Positions 27,226 through 35,068 of a DNA stretch of 64,000 nucleotides are shown piece by piece. Position 1 is the stretch's first letter, and every line of letters begins with the position of its first letter. The notes under the pieces were generated by a model. The model was not told where the DNA came from, ran no database searches, and saw only the letters and a list, made by a program, of their open reading frames with translations. Origin of the DNA: Sphingomonas qomolangmaensis (GTDB taxonomy: Bacteria > Pseudomonadota > Alphaproteobacteria > Sphingomonadales > Sphingomonadaceae); NCBI RefSeq assembly GCF_024496245.1, contig NZ_CP101740.1, positions 3,196,001 to 3,260,000 of the forward strand, given 5' to 3'. Position numbers and translations under genes: made by a program.

Positions 27226-27558
27226 TTTGATCTATTTTCTGCGCAAATTACATAATGCCTCTATTGACACATATCGACGACAATGGCCTCATAGTAACTG
27301 CGCCTAAGGTTAAAGTGTCGGGTGGCGCTGCTTGCATGCGAGTGAGAACCAGCCAGATTGGCTGCCGAAGTTCGCACTCGATCTATGTATAATTCCGGCG
27401 AGTTGCGCCGGCGACGCATGCGTAACGGGTCGCGATAATCGCTGGCCGATGCTCAACCACCACCTCCACGACGGCTGCGACCTGCATCAATACCTCTGAA
27501 CTCTTCTTGTCAACGAAGCGAAAAACCCGCTTCACAGATAAACAGGGAAGGAAATATG
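27226..27558 (+). promoter_or_regulatory. Probable promoter/leader region of the LAP operon
   Basis: No gene is seen in these 330 bases. TATAAT at 27388-27393 is a good -10 hexamer without a clear -35. It is followed at once by a perfect hairpin CCGGCG-AGTTG-CGCCGG (27395-27411). A second small stem GAAGCG...CGCTTC lies just before the ribosome binding site GGGAAGGA of the first precursor. The layout fits a transcript of roughly 160 leader bases with structured RNA. Confidence 0.4.
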
Positions 27559-27702
27559 ATGTCCAAGAAGTCGACGCTTAGCTTCTATCGCTCGGGTGAA
27601 CTCGTTGGCCGGCGTACCGGTGCAGTCGCTACTGCGGGGCGGTGCACGACCACGACCACGACGACGACTGCAGCAAGCATCTCGGTAGTCGAGCTGGTCT
27701 GA
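27559..27702 (+). CDS. LAP/TOMM precursor peptide 1
   Basis: Too short for most gene callers. ATG 27559 (a second ATG lies just before it, at 27556) has GGAAGG seven bases upstream and aligns with the start of the paralogue 110 bases downstream. The 47-residue product has a basic leader with TLSFYRSGE and a C-terminal core beginning TAG-RC followed by eight Thr, then AASISVVELV. Cys, Thr and Ser in this context are the residues that YcaO enzymes cyclise to thiazol(in)es and (methyl)oxazol(in)es. The Arg-Cys-Thr start of the core resembles plantazolicin, whose mature form begins with that Arg. Leader cleavage between Gly and Arg is inferred. Confidence 0.85.
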   Translation: MSKKSTLSFYRSGELVGRRTGAVATAGRCTTTTTTTTAASISVVELV

Positions 27703-27810
27703 CAACAAACACAGTCGGCCCGGATATCCTCCAGGTCGATGCGTCGTTGCCATCACAGCTTCCCATAATGATCGGCTGTGGTGGCAGCACGTCACGTAGG
27801 GAGAATAGCG

Positions 27811-27957
27811 ATGTACAGGAAGACCACGCTCAGTTTTTACCGGTCGGGCGAGGTAACGAAGCGCCGCGCCAGCGCGCTCGTTACGGCCGGGCGCTGCTCG
27901 ACAACCACGTCGACCACCACCGCGGCATGTATCGCCGTCGAACTTTCGAGCGACTAG
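27811..27957 (+). CDS. LAP/TOMM precursor peptide 2
   Basis: A 48-residue paralogue of the preceding precursor. ATG 27811 has AGGGAGA upstream. Leader and core align without gaps up to the Ala-Ala after the Thr run: TLSFYRSGE, a double Arg, TAGRC. The core is RC-STTTSTTT-AACIAVELSSD, so two Ser replace Thr and a second Cys follows the Ala pair, where precursor 1 has Ser. The tail ends in Asp, unlike precursor 1. Conserved leader and varied core are what one expects of two substrates for the same enzymes. Confidence 0.87.
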   Translation: MYRKTTLSFYRSGEVTKRRASALVTAGRCSTTTSTTTAACIAVELSSD

Positions 27958-28048
27958 TCTCAAGCGGCCGGGGAGCCGATCTCCTCTGCCGCTCTTTTCA
28001 GACGTTCGATTGCAGCACGCTAGTTCGCCCGCCCGTAGTGGGAGGGCG

Positions 28049-28984
28049 ATGAGGGGGCGGGTTTTGAGAAACGGCGAACAGAAATTGTCGTACCGGTTGA
28101 ACCCTGCGGTCGGGTGGAACTTCCTATCGGGCGGTCAAGCACTCCAGCTCAGATTTCCCGATGGGGATCATCTGACGATCGACGATGAGGCCATGGCGGC
28201 GTCCGAAATACTCGAGTCGCTAGCGAACGGGGTCGAGCCCATCGACTGCGGCGATATGGTAGCAGAAATCACGACATTGCTCATGGACCGCAAGGCCTTG
28301 GTAGCAAATCGTGGCCAATCGAGCGACTGGCTCGAGAACATGCTCGAGTATGTATTGGCGGCGTCGAACCGACACGCGGGCCCCTCCGCATTTGTCGAGA
28401 AAGCGCGCCAAACCACCTTCTCGATCCGAGGCGAGGGATGGCTCGCCGGTATCGTCTCCGAAGCCTGCGCGCTCGCCGGGCTTCACGTCGACGAGCAACC
28501 CGGCCCCGAAGGTCATTGCATTATCGCGATTGCCGATAGGATCGCCCATGACGCGTTCTCCGCGATCAACCGCCAAGCCTGTGAGAGCCGAACGCCGATC
28601 GTCTTTTTCTGGCGCGAGGTTTCCCGGATCGTTTGTGGGCCACTGGTGTTGCCCGGTGAATCGGCATGCTTCGAATGCTACCGCACGCGCGTGCGCGCGA
28701 ATATTCGTTTCGGCGCCGAATTCGACGCGTTTGCGGCCTTGCCCGTCAGCCACCGCGACCATATCGGCAGCGCGCTGGCAGAGGGAGCCGCGCGCTCGTT
28801 CATCGCGCGGCAACTCCTGGCGATCGCCGCGCAGGCCTACGACCTGATCGAGCCCAACGCGCTATACAGCTATGACGCATTGATGCTCAAATTGGATCGG
28901 CAGGCCTTGCCCCGCGTTCCCCGCTGCAGGGTCTGCGGTGTGCTGCGAACCGAACCCACGCGCGCGATAAGGACGCTGGCGTGA
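28049..28984 (+). CDS. TOMM cyclodehydratase partner (C protein, E1-like)
   Basis: About 311 residues from ATG 28049 (GGGAGGG upstream); a TTG at 28064 after GAGGGGGCGG is an alternative start. The N-terminal part (YRLNPAVGWNFLSGGQALQL) looks like the leader-recognition winged helix of E1-like C proteins. The later part has two CxxC pairs, ACFECY at residues 207-210 and RCRVCG at 293-296, forming the zinc tetra-cysteine site of the family. These proteins bind the precursor leader and present the core to the YcaO partner. The stop overlaps the GTG of the YcaO gene (GTGA). Confidence 0.82.
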   Translation: MRGRVLRNGEQKLSYRLNPAVGWNFLSGGQALQLRFPDGDHLTIDDEAMAASEILESLANGVEPIDCGDMVAEITTLLMDRKALVANRGQSSDWLENMLEYVLAASNRHAGPSAFVEKARQTTFSIRGEGWLAGIVSEACALAGLHVDEQPGPEGHCIIAIADRIAHDAFSAINRQACESRTPIVFFWREVSRIVCGPLVLPGESACFECYRTRVRANIRFGAEFDAFAALPVSHRDHIGSALAEGAARSFIARQLLAIAAQAYDLIEPNALYSYDALMLKLDRQALPRVPRCRVCGVLRTEPTRAIRTLA

Positions 28985-30351
28985 CGACGGTTCATGCTCC
29001 CGCCCAGGCGTTCAAGACGCATGCCGACCCGCATGAGCAAGCTGCGCTATCGCTGCGTCACGTGCTCGATCGCGTCTACGACGTCGAGACAGGACTGGTC
29101 CGGTTTGTGGCGGAAGTGCCGATGCAGCCCGAAGAGCCGGCGCTCCACCTCGCGGTCGCGGAATATCAGAACCCCTTCCTCGTCCCGCCGCGAAGCTTTG
29201 ATCTCGACGGCAGGGAGGCGCCCGAAACGACTATGATGGGAACGGGGGCGGCGCTCGATCGGCTCTCCGCGCTCTGGTCCACCGTGGGCGAAGCCATCGA
29301 GCGGTACGCGCTCCATGTGTACGACCGTGACGAGGTCACGATGGGAACCCCCGACACGTTGGACCTGCCTTGTGTCGCACCGGACCGGATGATCCTGTTC
29401 GCCGATCACCAATATGCCGCGCCGACCTTTCGCTTCGTGCAATATGATCCGTCGGCGCCGATCGGCTGGGTCCGCGGTATCGACCTTGCGGCCGGTTCGC
29501 CGGCCTATCTGCCGGCGGCGCTCAGCTATCTCGGCTATCGCGCGACTTCGCGCGCCGAGTGCCTCGATTCGGGCTATTCCACTGGTGCGGCTGCGGGGCC
29601 CAATCTCGCTGCAGCCTATCACTCCGGACTGCTCGAGACGATCGAGCGCGATGGCTTCGCCTGTCATTGGTATCTTCGCCGCCCACCCCCCGAACTCGAT
29701 GTTACCCAATATCTGCCGGAACTCCCGCCCCGGCTTGTCGACATATTCCGCACCGCGTCGCTACGGCTGCGCTTCTTCGATTTGACGACCGACCTCGGCG
29801 TTCCGACCGTCCTCGCGATCGGGTTGCCGACAGGCGGTGGCGCGGCGATCGGCGCTGCCGCGAGACCCAGTTTCGCTGCTGCGCTCGAAAAAGCGGCCAT
29901 AGAGGCCTTTCACACCCTTAATTGGGTTACCGAACTCAAGCGCGATGGCCACCACATCGAAGACGCCGCAGACGTCCGACAATATCGCGACCACGTTATC
30001 TGGCACCTCGTACCCGAACGGCTGAAGTCGCTCGACTTCCTTCTCCACGCAGAGCGGCCGGCACGATTGCCCGCCGCCAGCTGGGCCGGCGAAAGCGACG
30101 CGGACCGCCTGGCTGCGCTCGTCGCGCGGCTCAAGGTTCGTGGATATGAAAGTTACGGCCTCGATATGACGCCGGCCGAGCTGGAGGGGCTCGACCTCAA
30201 CGTGGTCCGCTCCTTCGTACCGGGGCTGCACCCGCTCGGATCGGGAACCGGCATCGAACACGCGGATGATCGTCGGCTCCGCCAGTTCGCCAACGCTGTC
30301 GGTTGGCCCTTCCCCGGCCAAATCAACTTCGACCCCCATCCTTTCCCCTGA
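28981..30351 (+). CDS. YcaO-domain cyclodehydratase (D protein)
   Basis: GTG 28981 overlaps the previous stop. The 456-residue product shows YcaO ATP-site motifs: TVGEAIERYA (residues 101-110), NLAAAYHSGLLETIERDGF (about 208-226) and ALEKAAIEAFH. It ends in PHPFP, the PxPxP C-terminus characteristic of azoline-forming YcaO proteins, in which the tail reaches the active site. It would use ATP to activate backbone amides and close Cys, Ser and Thr side chains into azolines on the two precursors. YcaO plus the separate C protein makes the complete cyclodehydratase. Confidence 0.92.
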   Translation: MTTVHAPAQAFKTHADPHEQAALSLRHVLDRVYDVETGLVRFVAEVPMQPEEPALHLAVAEYQNPFLVPPRSFDLDGREAPETTMMGTGAALDRLSALWSTVGEAIERYALHVYDRDEVTMGTPDTLDLPCVAPDRMILFADHQYAAPTFRFVQYDPSAPIGWVRGIDLAAGSPAYLPAALSYLGYRATSRAECLDSGYSTGAAAGPNLAAAYHSGLLETIERDGFACHWYLRRPPPELDVTQYLPELPPRLVDIFRTASLRLRFFDLTTDLGVPTVLAIGLPTGGGAAIGAAARPSFAAALEKAAIEAFHTLNWVTELKRDGHHIEDAADVRQYRDHVIWHLVPERLKSLDFLLHAERPARLPAASWAGESDADRLAALVARLKVRGYESYGLDMTPAELEGLDLNVVRSFVPGLHPLGSGTGIEHADDRRLRQFANAVGWPFPGQINFDPHPFP

Positions 30352-30361
30352 GAGGTCGGCC

Positions 30362-31219
30362 ATGTCTTTCGCTTACCAGCTGAATATCATCGACCCGTCT
30401 TCGATCATCGAACCATATCTCAGTCCATTGGGGCATACGGCGCCGGAGATGGAGGAGATCGAGACCTTCCATGAGGCCACGAAACTCAAGAGCTTTCATG
30501 AAAAGACGCTTGGCCGTCGCATCGGTACCTATCTCACCGAACGCCGTGCGATCCAGGAAACGGCATGTAATTTCAAAAGCTATCTCGAGGCCGAGAAACT
30601 GCGATTGCCTCCGCCCGCGACCATCCAGGCTTCTTTCTCGGACGTGCTCGCACAACGGCATTCCTGCCGTGCATTCGATGGCCGTGCGATCACCTTACTC
30701 GAGCTCTCGCAGATGCTCTCCGCGGTACGCGCCACGCGCAAGGCGGGCACCACGGTCGATGGCCTGGAGCTCTGGTTCAGACCATATCCCTCGGGTGGAG
30801 GTCTCTATCCCAGCGAAATCTATGTGGTCGTGCAGAATGTCGCGGACGTCGAACCGGGGCTCTTCCATTACGACGCGCGACGTCACGAACTCTCTCGCAT
30901 TGGCGGCAAACCGCGGTTCTCCCAATTGCGTCAGGCGTTAGGGGACGAAGACGGCCTCACGCTCAACGCTGGCGTGATCGTCCTCGTCAGCACGCTGCCC
31001 GAGCGCACCGTCGTGAAATACGCGTATCGGGGCTATCGGTTCGCCATGATGGAAGCGGGCATGATTCCCTTCGCCATCAATCTGGCCGCCGCGGGCATCG
31101 GCCTCGACGCTCTCCATTGGGGCGGTTTCCTGGATGACAGGATCAATGGCTTGCTGGGTCTCGACGGGCTGTCGGAAACCATCGCCTCGTGCCTCATCGT
31201 GGGAGGAGCCGCCAAATGA
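30362..31219 (+). CDS. SagB-type FMN dehydrogenase (B protein)
   Basis: The 285-residue nitroreductase-fold protein starts at ATG 30362 after GAGAGG, ten bases beyond the YcaO stop. FMN-fold landmarks are VLAQRHSCRAFDGRAITLLELSQML, PYPSGGGLYPSEIYVVVQN and the segment GYRFAMMEAGMIPFAINLAAAGIGLDALHWGG. SagB/McbC-type enzymes oxidise azolines to aromatic azoles. Its presence suggests that the final product contains thiazole or oxazole rings and not only azolines. The stop overlaps the next start by four bases. Confidence 0.88.
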   Translation: MSFAYQLNIIDPSSIIEPYLSPLGHTAPEMEEIETFHEATKLKSFHEKTLGRRIGTYLTERRAIQETACNFKSYLEAEKLRLPPPATIQASFSDVLAQRHSCRAFDGRAITLLELSQMLSAVRATRKAGTTVDGLELWFRPYPSGGGLYPSEIYVVVQNVADVEPGLFHYDARRHELSRIGGKPRFSQLRQALGDEDGLTLNAGVIVLVSTLPERTVVKYAYRGYRFAMMEAGMIPFAINLAAAGIGLDALHWGGFLDDRINGLLGLDGLSETIASCLIVGGAAK

Positions 31220-32547
31220 AACGGGTCAGCGGGAACCTCATTGAACTGGTCGGCAGCGGGCTGGAACAGGCACTGATTGCGCTCACGAAGGGCAATCAGG
31301 CCGATGCGCGTCGGGCGTATGATCAAATAAAGTCCGTTCTCTCGGGTCGTATGCTCGACTCGGAATTCGAAGATATTCTGAACGCGAACCAGGAGGTGCG
31401 CTGCCTTTCTGATCGGCTTTATATCGTTGGAGCGTCAACATCTTCGCCCGTTCTCGTCGAAGCTTGGCAGTTCGTGACCAAGATTCTGGCGGGTGCCGAC
31501 CCACTCGTCATCGTCCGCGAGGTACCGGGTGGGGCACGCCAGACGTCAGAACTCGATGGCATCAGCGTCATTCGGCTAGCTCCGAAAGACGCGGCGGATC
31601 GCGAAACGGTCGTGCACGAATTTGTGCATGCCCGCGTGCGATCGGGCCACCGCATGCTGGATGAGGGGCTGGCCGAATGGATGGGTGCTCTTGCCGCTTT
31701 CGGCGAGAGTGGGGCCAAAGCGGAATTGCGCCGCCGGGCGGAGCATGGACCCGCCCTGGAGGTTCTCGCGGCACGTCGCTGGACCGATCAACCCTGTTTC
31801 GAAGGCCTCGCGGTACCGCGCGGCTCGGCCCACGCGGTTGCGGCGCTCTGCGTCGCCGATCTGATCGAGACGCGGGGTATCGCCGAAACGCTGGGGCTCA
31901 TGGAGCGTGTCGAGCGCGACCGATCCGACGATATCCGAGCGCTTCTGAACGTAGAAGCGGTCGAGCCGACCGAGCACAGGACGGCCGTGGAGGCGGTGAT
32001 TCCCGATGAGCAAGCAACCGCCATCCGCAGACAGTTCCGTACGGGTGACACCAAGGGGGCTTCGGACAGCCTCGCGTCCTTGCGCCGATTGCATCTGGAG
32101 CAACCCAATGACGAGGCGATCGAAGAAGCATATCTGATAACATTGCTGCTCGCCGCGAACGAACCCGACGCGGAGCGTTTGAGGGTCGAGTTCGATCAAG
32201 CGCTCGCACGCTATGTCGGTCGGCGCGACGACACCGCGATGGCTTACGCGTTATGCGTGTCGCGCGAGGGATTGAACATCCGCTACGCCTCCGACTTTAT
32301 CGCAATGAACGAGAGCTTCGAGCGCGGTCGCGCAATCATCGAGGCGGCGCTCGACGATTTCGACAAGGACGTCGACGTGCTGGCTACCGCGGCCAAGTTC
32401 GAGTTCCATACGCCCCTCGAATATGGCGGCAACCCGGCAAGAGCGCGCGCCTACCTCCAGCGAGCGGTCGCTGTCTGCGAAGATCCGGTGTTAGCGGCCC
32501 ATTTCAAGGCCGCGTTGGATCGCAACCTCGAGCGATCCGACGCATGA
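31216..32547 (+). CDS. HEXXH metallopeptidase-like protein with repeat-like tail
   Basis: A 443-residue protein, ATG 31216 overlapping the SagB stop, with GGGAGGAG upstream. The first half contains VVHEFVHAR at residues 132-140, a true HEXXH zinc motif, followed 12-16 residues later by DEGLAEW, which offers the third Glu ligand of gluzincins. The second half is all-helical with paired segments (AIRRQFRTGDTKGASDSLASL, ARAYLQRAVAVCEDPVLAAHF) like TPR repeats. No signal peptide is seen, so it should act in the cytoplasm. As the only protease-like gene in the operon it is the candidate leader peptidase, though an immunity or scaffold role is possible. Confidence 0.72.
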   Translation: MKRVSGNLIELVGSGLEQALIALTKGNQADARRAYDQIKSVLSGRMLDSEFEDILNANQEVRCLSDRLYIVGASTSSPVLVEAWQFVTKILAGADPLVIVREVPGGARQTSELDGISVIRLAPKDAADRETVVHEFVHARVRSGHRMLDEGLAEWMGALAAFGESGAKAELRRRAEHGPALEVLAARRWTDQPCFEGLAVPRGSAHAVAALCVADLIETRGIAETLGLMERVERDRSDDIRALLNVEAVEPTEHRTAVEAVIPDEQATAIRRQFRTGDTKGASDSLASLRRLHLEQPNDEAIEEAYLITLLLAANEPDAERLRVEFDQALARYVGRRDDTAMAYALCVSREGLNIRYASDFIAMNESFERGRAIIEAALDDFDKDVDVLATAAKFEFHTPLEYGGNPARARAYLQRAVAVCEDPVLAAHFKAALDRNLERSDA

Positions 32548-33482
32548 CCCGTTACAGCGGCCCATGCCCTGCGATCGGTGTCCGCGACCTTGTCGTCAAG
32601 GGCCAGGACGGCTTTACCCTCGACATCCGCGAGCTCGACATCGCGCCGGGAAGCATGGTCGCGCTCATCGGGCGCAATGGATCGGGCAAAAGCACGTTCC
32701 TCGATGCTGCGCTGAGCCTGCTCGACGTCAACAGCGGCAAAGTGCAGATCTTCGGCGAGACACTCGCCAAATTGCCGACCACCCATCCCGTTCGGGCGCG
32801 TATCGGCGCCCAGGTGCAAGGGGTAACCTGGTCGTGGTCGATCAAGGTCGGCGAGATCATGGCGATCCACAATTCGCTGTACGGCTCGACCTACGCCAAG
32901 ATCGTCGACGGCCTGGGGGTGCGATCGCTTTTTCCCGGCATGTATCGCAAGCTCTCGACAGGGCAGCGCCGACGCGTCGACCTTGCAATGGCGCTGGCGC
33001 ACAAACCCGATTTGATAATCCTCGACGAACCATCATCGGGCCTCGACCGCCAATATAGAACGGCGTTTCACGAAATCCTTGCGGAACGCAGGGCTGCCGG
33101 CGCGACCATTTTGATCGCATCGCATGAAGGGCGCGACGTTGGAATGGCGGATCGCATCCTGTGGTTCGAGAAGGGGGAGATCATCGAGGATAGTGCGCCC
33201 GGCGATATCATCGGCCGCCGCGTCGGGCATTTTGTCGGCATCGTCGACGACGCGGCGCCAACGTTGCTCGATCGCCTCGAAAACGATCTCGCGCCCTCGG
33301 CCCGATCACACGCGCGCGACGGGAGCAAGCTTGTGTTGATCGGCGAGAACGACCTTCGCACCCCCTTCATCGCCGCGATGGAACGGCATTCGGTCGCCGG
33401 TTATGTCGTCCGCCCCGCGCGATCCTCCGATCTGCTGGACCTCGTCCGCAATAGTGAGCAGTTCGATGGAGGCCGACCATGA
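32544..33482 (+). CDS. ABC transporter ATP-binding protein (LAP export)
   Basis: A 312-residue ATPase overlapping the previous gene by four bases. Walker A is LIGRNGSGKSTFLDAAL, the signature is LSTGQRRRVDLAMAL and Walker B is LIILDEPSSGLD. The C-terminal 90 residues extend beyond the nucleotide-binding domain, as in ABC-2 drug-type exporters. It overlaps the permease by four bases. The pair should export the modified peptide and may also give self-resistance. Confidence 0.9.
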   Translation: MTRYSGPCPAIGVRDLVVKGQDGFTLDIRELDIAPGSMVALIGRNGSGKSTFLDAALSLLDVNSGKVQIFGETLAKLPTTHPVRARIGAQVQGVTWSWSIKVGEIMAIHNSLYGSTYAKIVDGLGVRSLFPGMYRKLSTGQRRRVDLAMALAHKPDLIILDEPSSGLDRQYRTAFHEILAERRAAGATILIASHEGRDVGMADRILWFEKGEIIEDSAPGDIIGRRVGHFVGIVDDAAPTLLDRLENDLAPSARSHARDGSKLVLIGENDLRTPFIAAMERHSVAGYVVRPARSSDLLDLVRNSEQFDGGRP

Positions 33483-34627
33483 ACGCCTTGTCCCCGAGTC
33501 CGACGCGGCCGGCGAGCGGTTGGATCGGACAGACGGTGCGCCTCACCACGGTAGAGACCGCCACATATCTACGGGACCGGACCGCAATATTCTGGACGTT
33601 CGTCTATCCGGTCGTCCTGCTGATGCTGATGATGACGCTGTTCGGCGGCGGCGGCGAGAGAGAAAGCTTCAAAATGGCCCTCGATGTCGAGGGTCGCGGC
33701 GCTACGGCCGATCGGGTTGTGGCACAAATCCAGCGCAACTTCTCGATGATCGACGGTATCGATTTCGAGCTTCGCAAGGTTGCGCCGGACCAGCAAACGC
33801 CGGCGGGCAGGGTACGCCTTGTGGTTCCCGATCGATCGGCTTCCGGAACGACCGTGCCGCTGGTCGTGCAGCTGAACGGCACACCCGACGCGAGCAGCGG
33901 CAGCATGCTGTCGCTCGTGGCGCAATCTGCGTCCGAGCTGAACGTCGCGCTGGCCGGCATTCCACCGCGCGTAACCCTGAATTACGACCTGACCCCATCG
34001 CCGTCATCGTCGATGTCGCCCAGCGTATATTACGTGGTCGGCTTGGCAGTGTTGACGATAGTATCGACCGCATTATTCGGGTTTAGTGGCCCGCTTATCG
34101 ACCTCCGGGCACGGGGCGGCCTCAAACTCTTCCAGTTCATGCCCGTTTATCGGACCGCGTTCTTGACGGCATTTGCACTTTGCCGTGTCATCATCCTGTT
34201 CGTTTTCGTGACTCTCTTTATCGTCGGAGGCCTGGCCTTATTCGGCGGTCTCGCCGAGATCTCGACGGAGGGCTGGGTGACGATGATTGTGCTCAACCTG
34301 TTTGGCACCGTCAGCTTCCTAGCCGCCGGTTTGGCTATCGCCGGTTTCGTCACCAGCAATACACTTGGGTCGGCGCTGATAAACATCATCAACCTACCGA
34401 TTATTTTTCTTTCCGACCTCTTCATACCGCTCAATGCGATGCCAGACGTCGTCCAGAGCATATCCAAGTTCACCCCGGTCTATTTGCTTGTCGATGCGAT
34501 GCGCGGTGCTGCCGCCGGTACACGGACGCTGGCAGACTGCGGACCGGCGTTTGTCGCGCTTACGATCTTGTTCATCGTCTCGGCGGCGTTTGTCGCCGCC
34601 ACTTTCCGTTGGAGGCTCAAGAGATGA
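33479..34627 (+). CDS. ABC-2 type permease (LAP export)
   Basis: The 382-residue product has one N-terminal membrane segment (IFWTFVYPVVLLMLMMTLFGGG), a periplasmic domain of about 140 residues, and five more hydrophobic segments from residue 185 on, the ABC-2 membrane layout. It is translationally coupled on both sides (ATGA overlaps). It forms an exporter with the preceding ATPase. The late segment IINLPIIFLSDLFIPLNAMPD is typical of the family. Confidence 0.88.
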   Translation: MNALSPSPTRPASGWIGQTVRLTTVETATYLRDRTAIFWTFVYPVVLLMLMMTLFGGGGERESFKMALDVEGRGATADRVVAQIQRNFSMIDGIDFELRKVAPDQQTPAGRVRLVVPDRSASGTTVPLVVQLNGTPDASSGSMLSLVAQSASELNVALAGIPPRVTLNYDLTPSPSSSMSPSVYYVVGLAVLTIVSTALFGFSGPLIDLRARGGLKLFQFMPVYRTAFLTAFALCRVIILFVFVTLFIVGGLALFGGLAEISTEGWVTMIVLNLFGTVSFLAAGLAIAGFVTSNTLGSALINIINLPIIFLSDLFIPLNAMPDVVQSISKFTPVYLLVDAMRGAAAGTRTLADCGPAFVALTILFIVSAAFVAATFRWRLKR

Positions 34628-35067
34628 AGCATTCGATCCTGAAGATGGTCGCGGCTATGGCCTTTGCTGCAACAACGGCCCCTGCCGAGGCTGGCGTACC
34701 CCCTTTGGGAACCGACGTCATCGTTACGGTGCGCGGTGTGGCAAAGGCCGAAGGCGGATTGTACGTCAATCTTTGCCGAAAGCCCGAGTTTCTGACCCCA
34801 AAATGCTATAAAGCACTGGGCCGGAAGGTGTCGAAGACCGGGTCGTATGTCGTCGATTTCAAGGACGTTGAGCCTGGAACCTATGCGGTTCTCGCGATCC
34901 ACGACGTCAACGGCAACCGCACGCTCGATCGCAACGGCTATGGGGCGCCCACCGAACCCTCGGGCGTCAGCGGTAGCGGACTTGTCGTCGGCCAGTTGCC
35001 CGAATTTGATCGCAGCTCTTTCAAGGTCGACACGTCGATCGTGCACATCTCACTGGACCTGAGTTGA
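34624..35067 (+). CDS. DUF2141-domain exported protein
   Basis: A 147-residue product with a signal peptide (LKMVAAMAFAATTAPAEA) and a DUF2141 beta-sandwich: DVIVTVRGVAKAEGGLYVNLC, then YVVDFKDVEPGTYAVLAIHDVNGN and LDRNGYGAPTEPSGVSG. The function of the family is not known. It is coupled to the permease (ATGA), and one base separates its stop from the methyltransferase. Placed after the exporter in a toxin-like peptide operon, a periplasmic immunity or trafficking role is possible (inference). DUF2141 genes are common elsewhere in sphingomonads, so chance recruitment cannot be excluded. Confidence 0.8.
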   Translation: MKHSILKMVAAMAFAATTAPAEAGVPPLGTDVIVTVRGVAKAEGGLYVNLCRKPEFLTPKCYKALGRKVSKTGSYVVDFKDVEPGTYAVLAIHDVNGNRTLDRNGYGAPTEPSGVSGSGLVVGQLPEFDRSSFKVDTSIVHISLDLS

Positions 35068-35068
35068 C

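Noticed and set aside
27601..27680. ACG/ACC run as a simple repeat or CRISPR-like array
   Set aside because: It is the coding sequence of the Thr run of precursor 1, using mixed ACC/ACG/ACT codons, with a paralogue that keeps the protein and not the DNA pattern.
27532..27963. Minus-strand 143-codon frame covering both LAP precursors
   Set aside because: It is the antisense shadow of the two precursor genes, which have ribosome binding sites and conserve sequence between copies in the plus frame.
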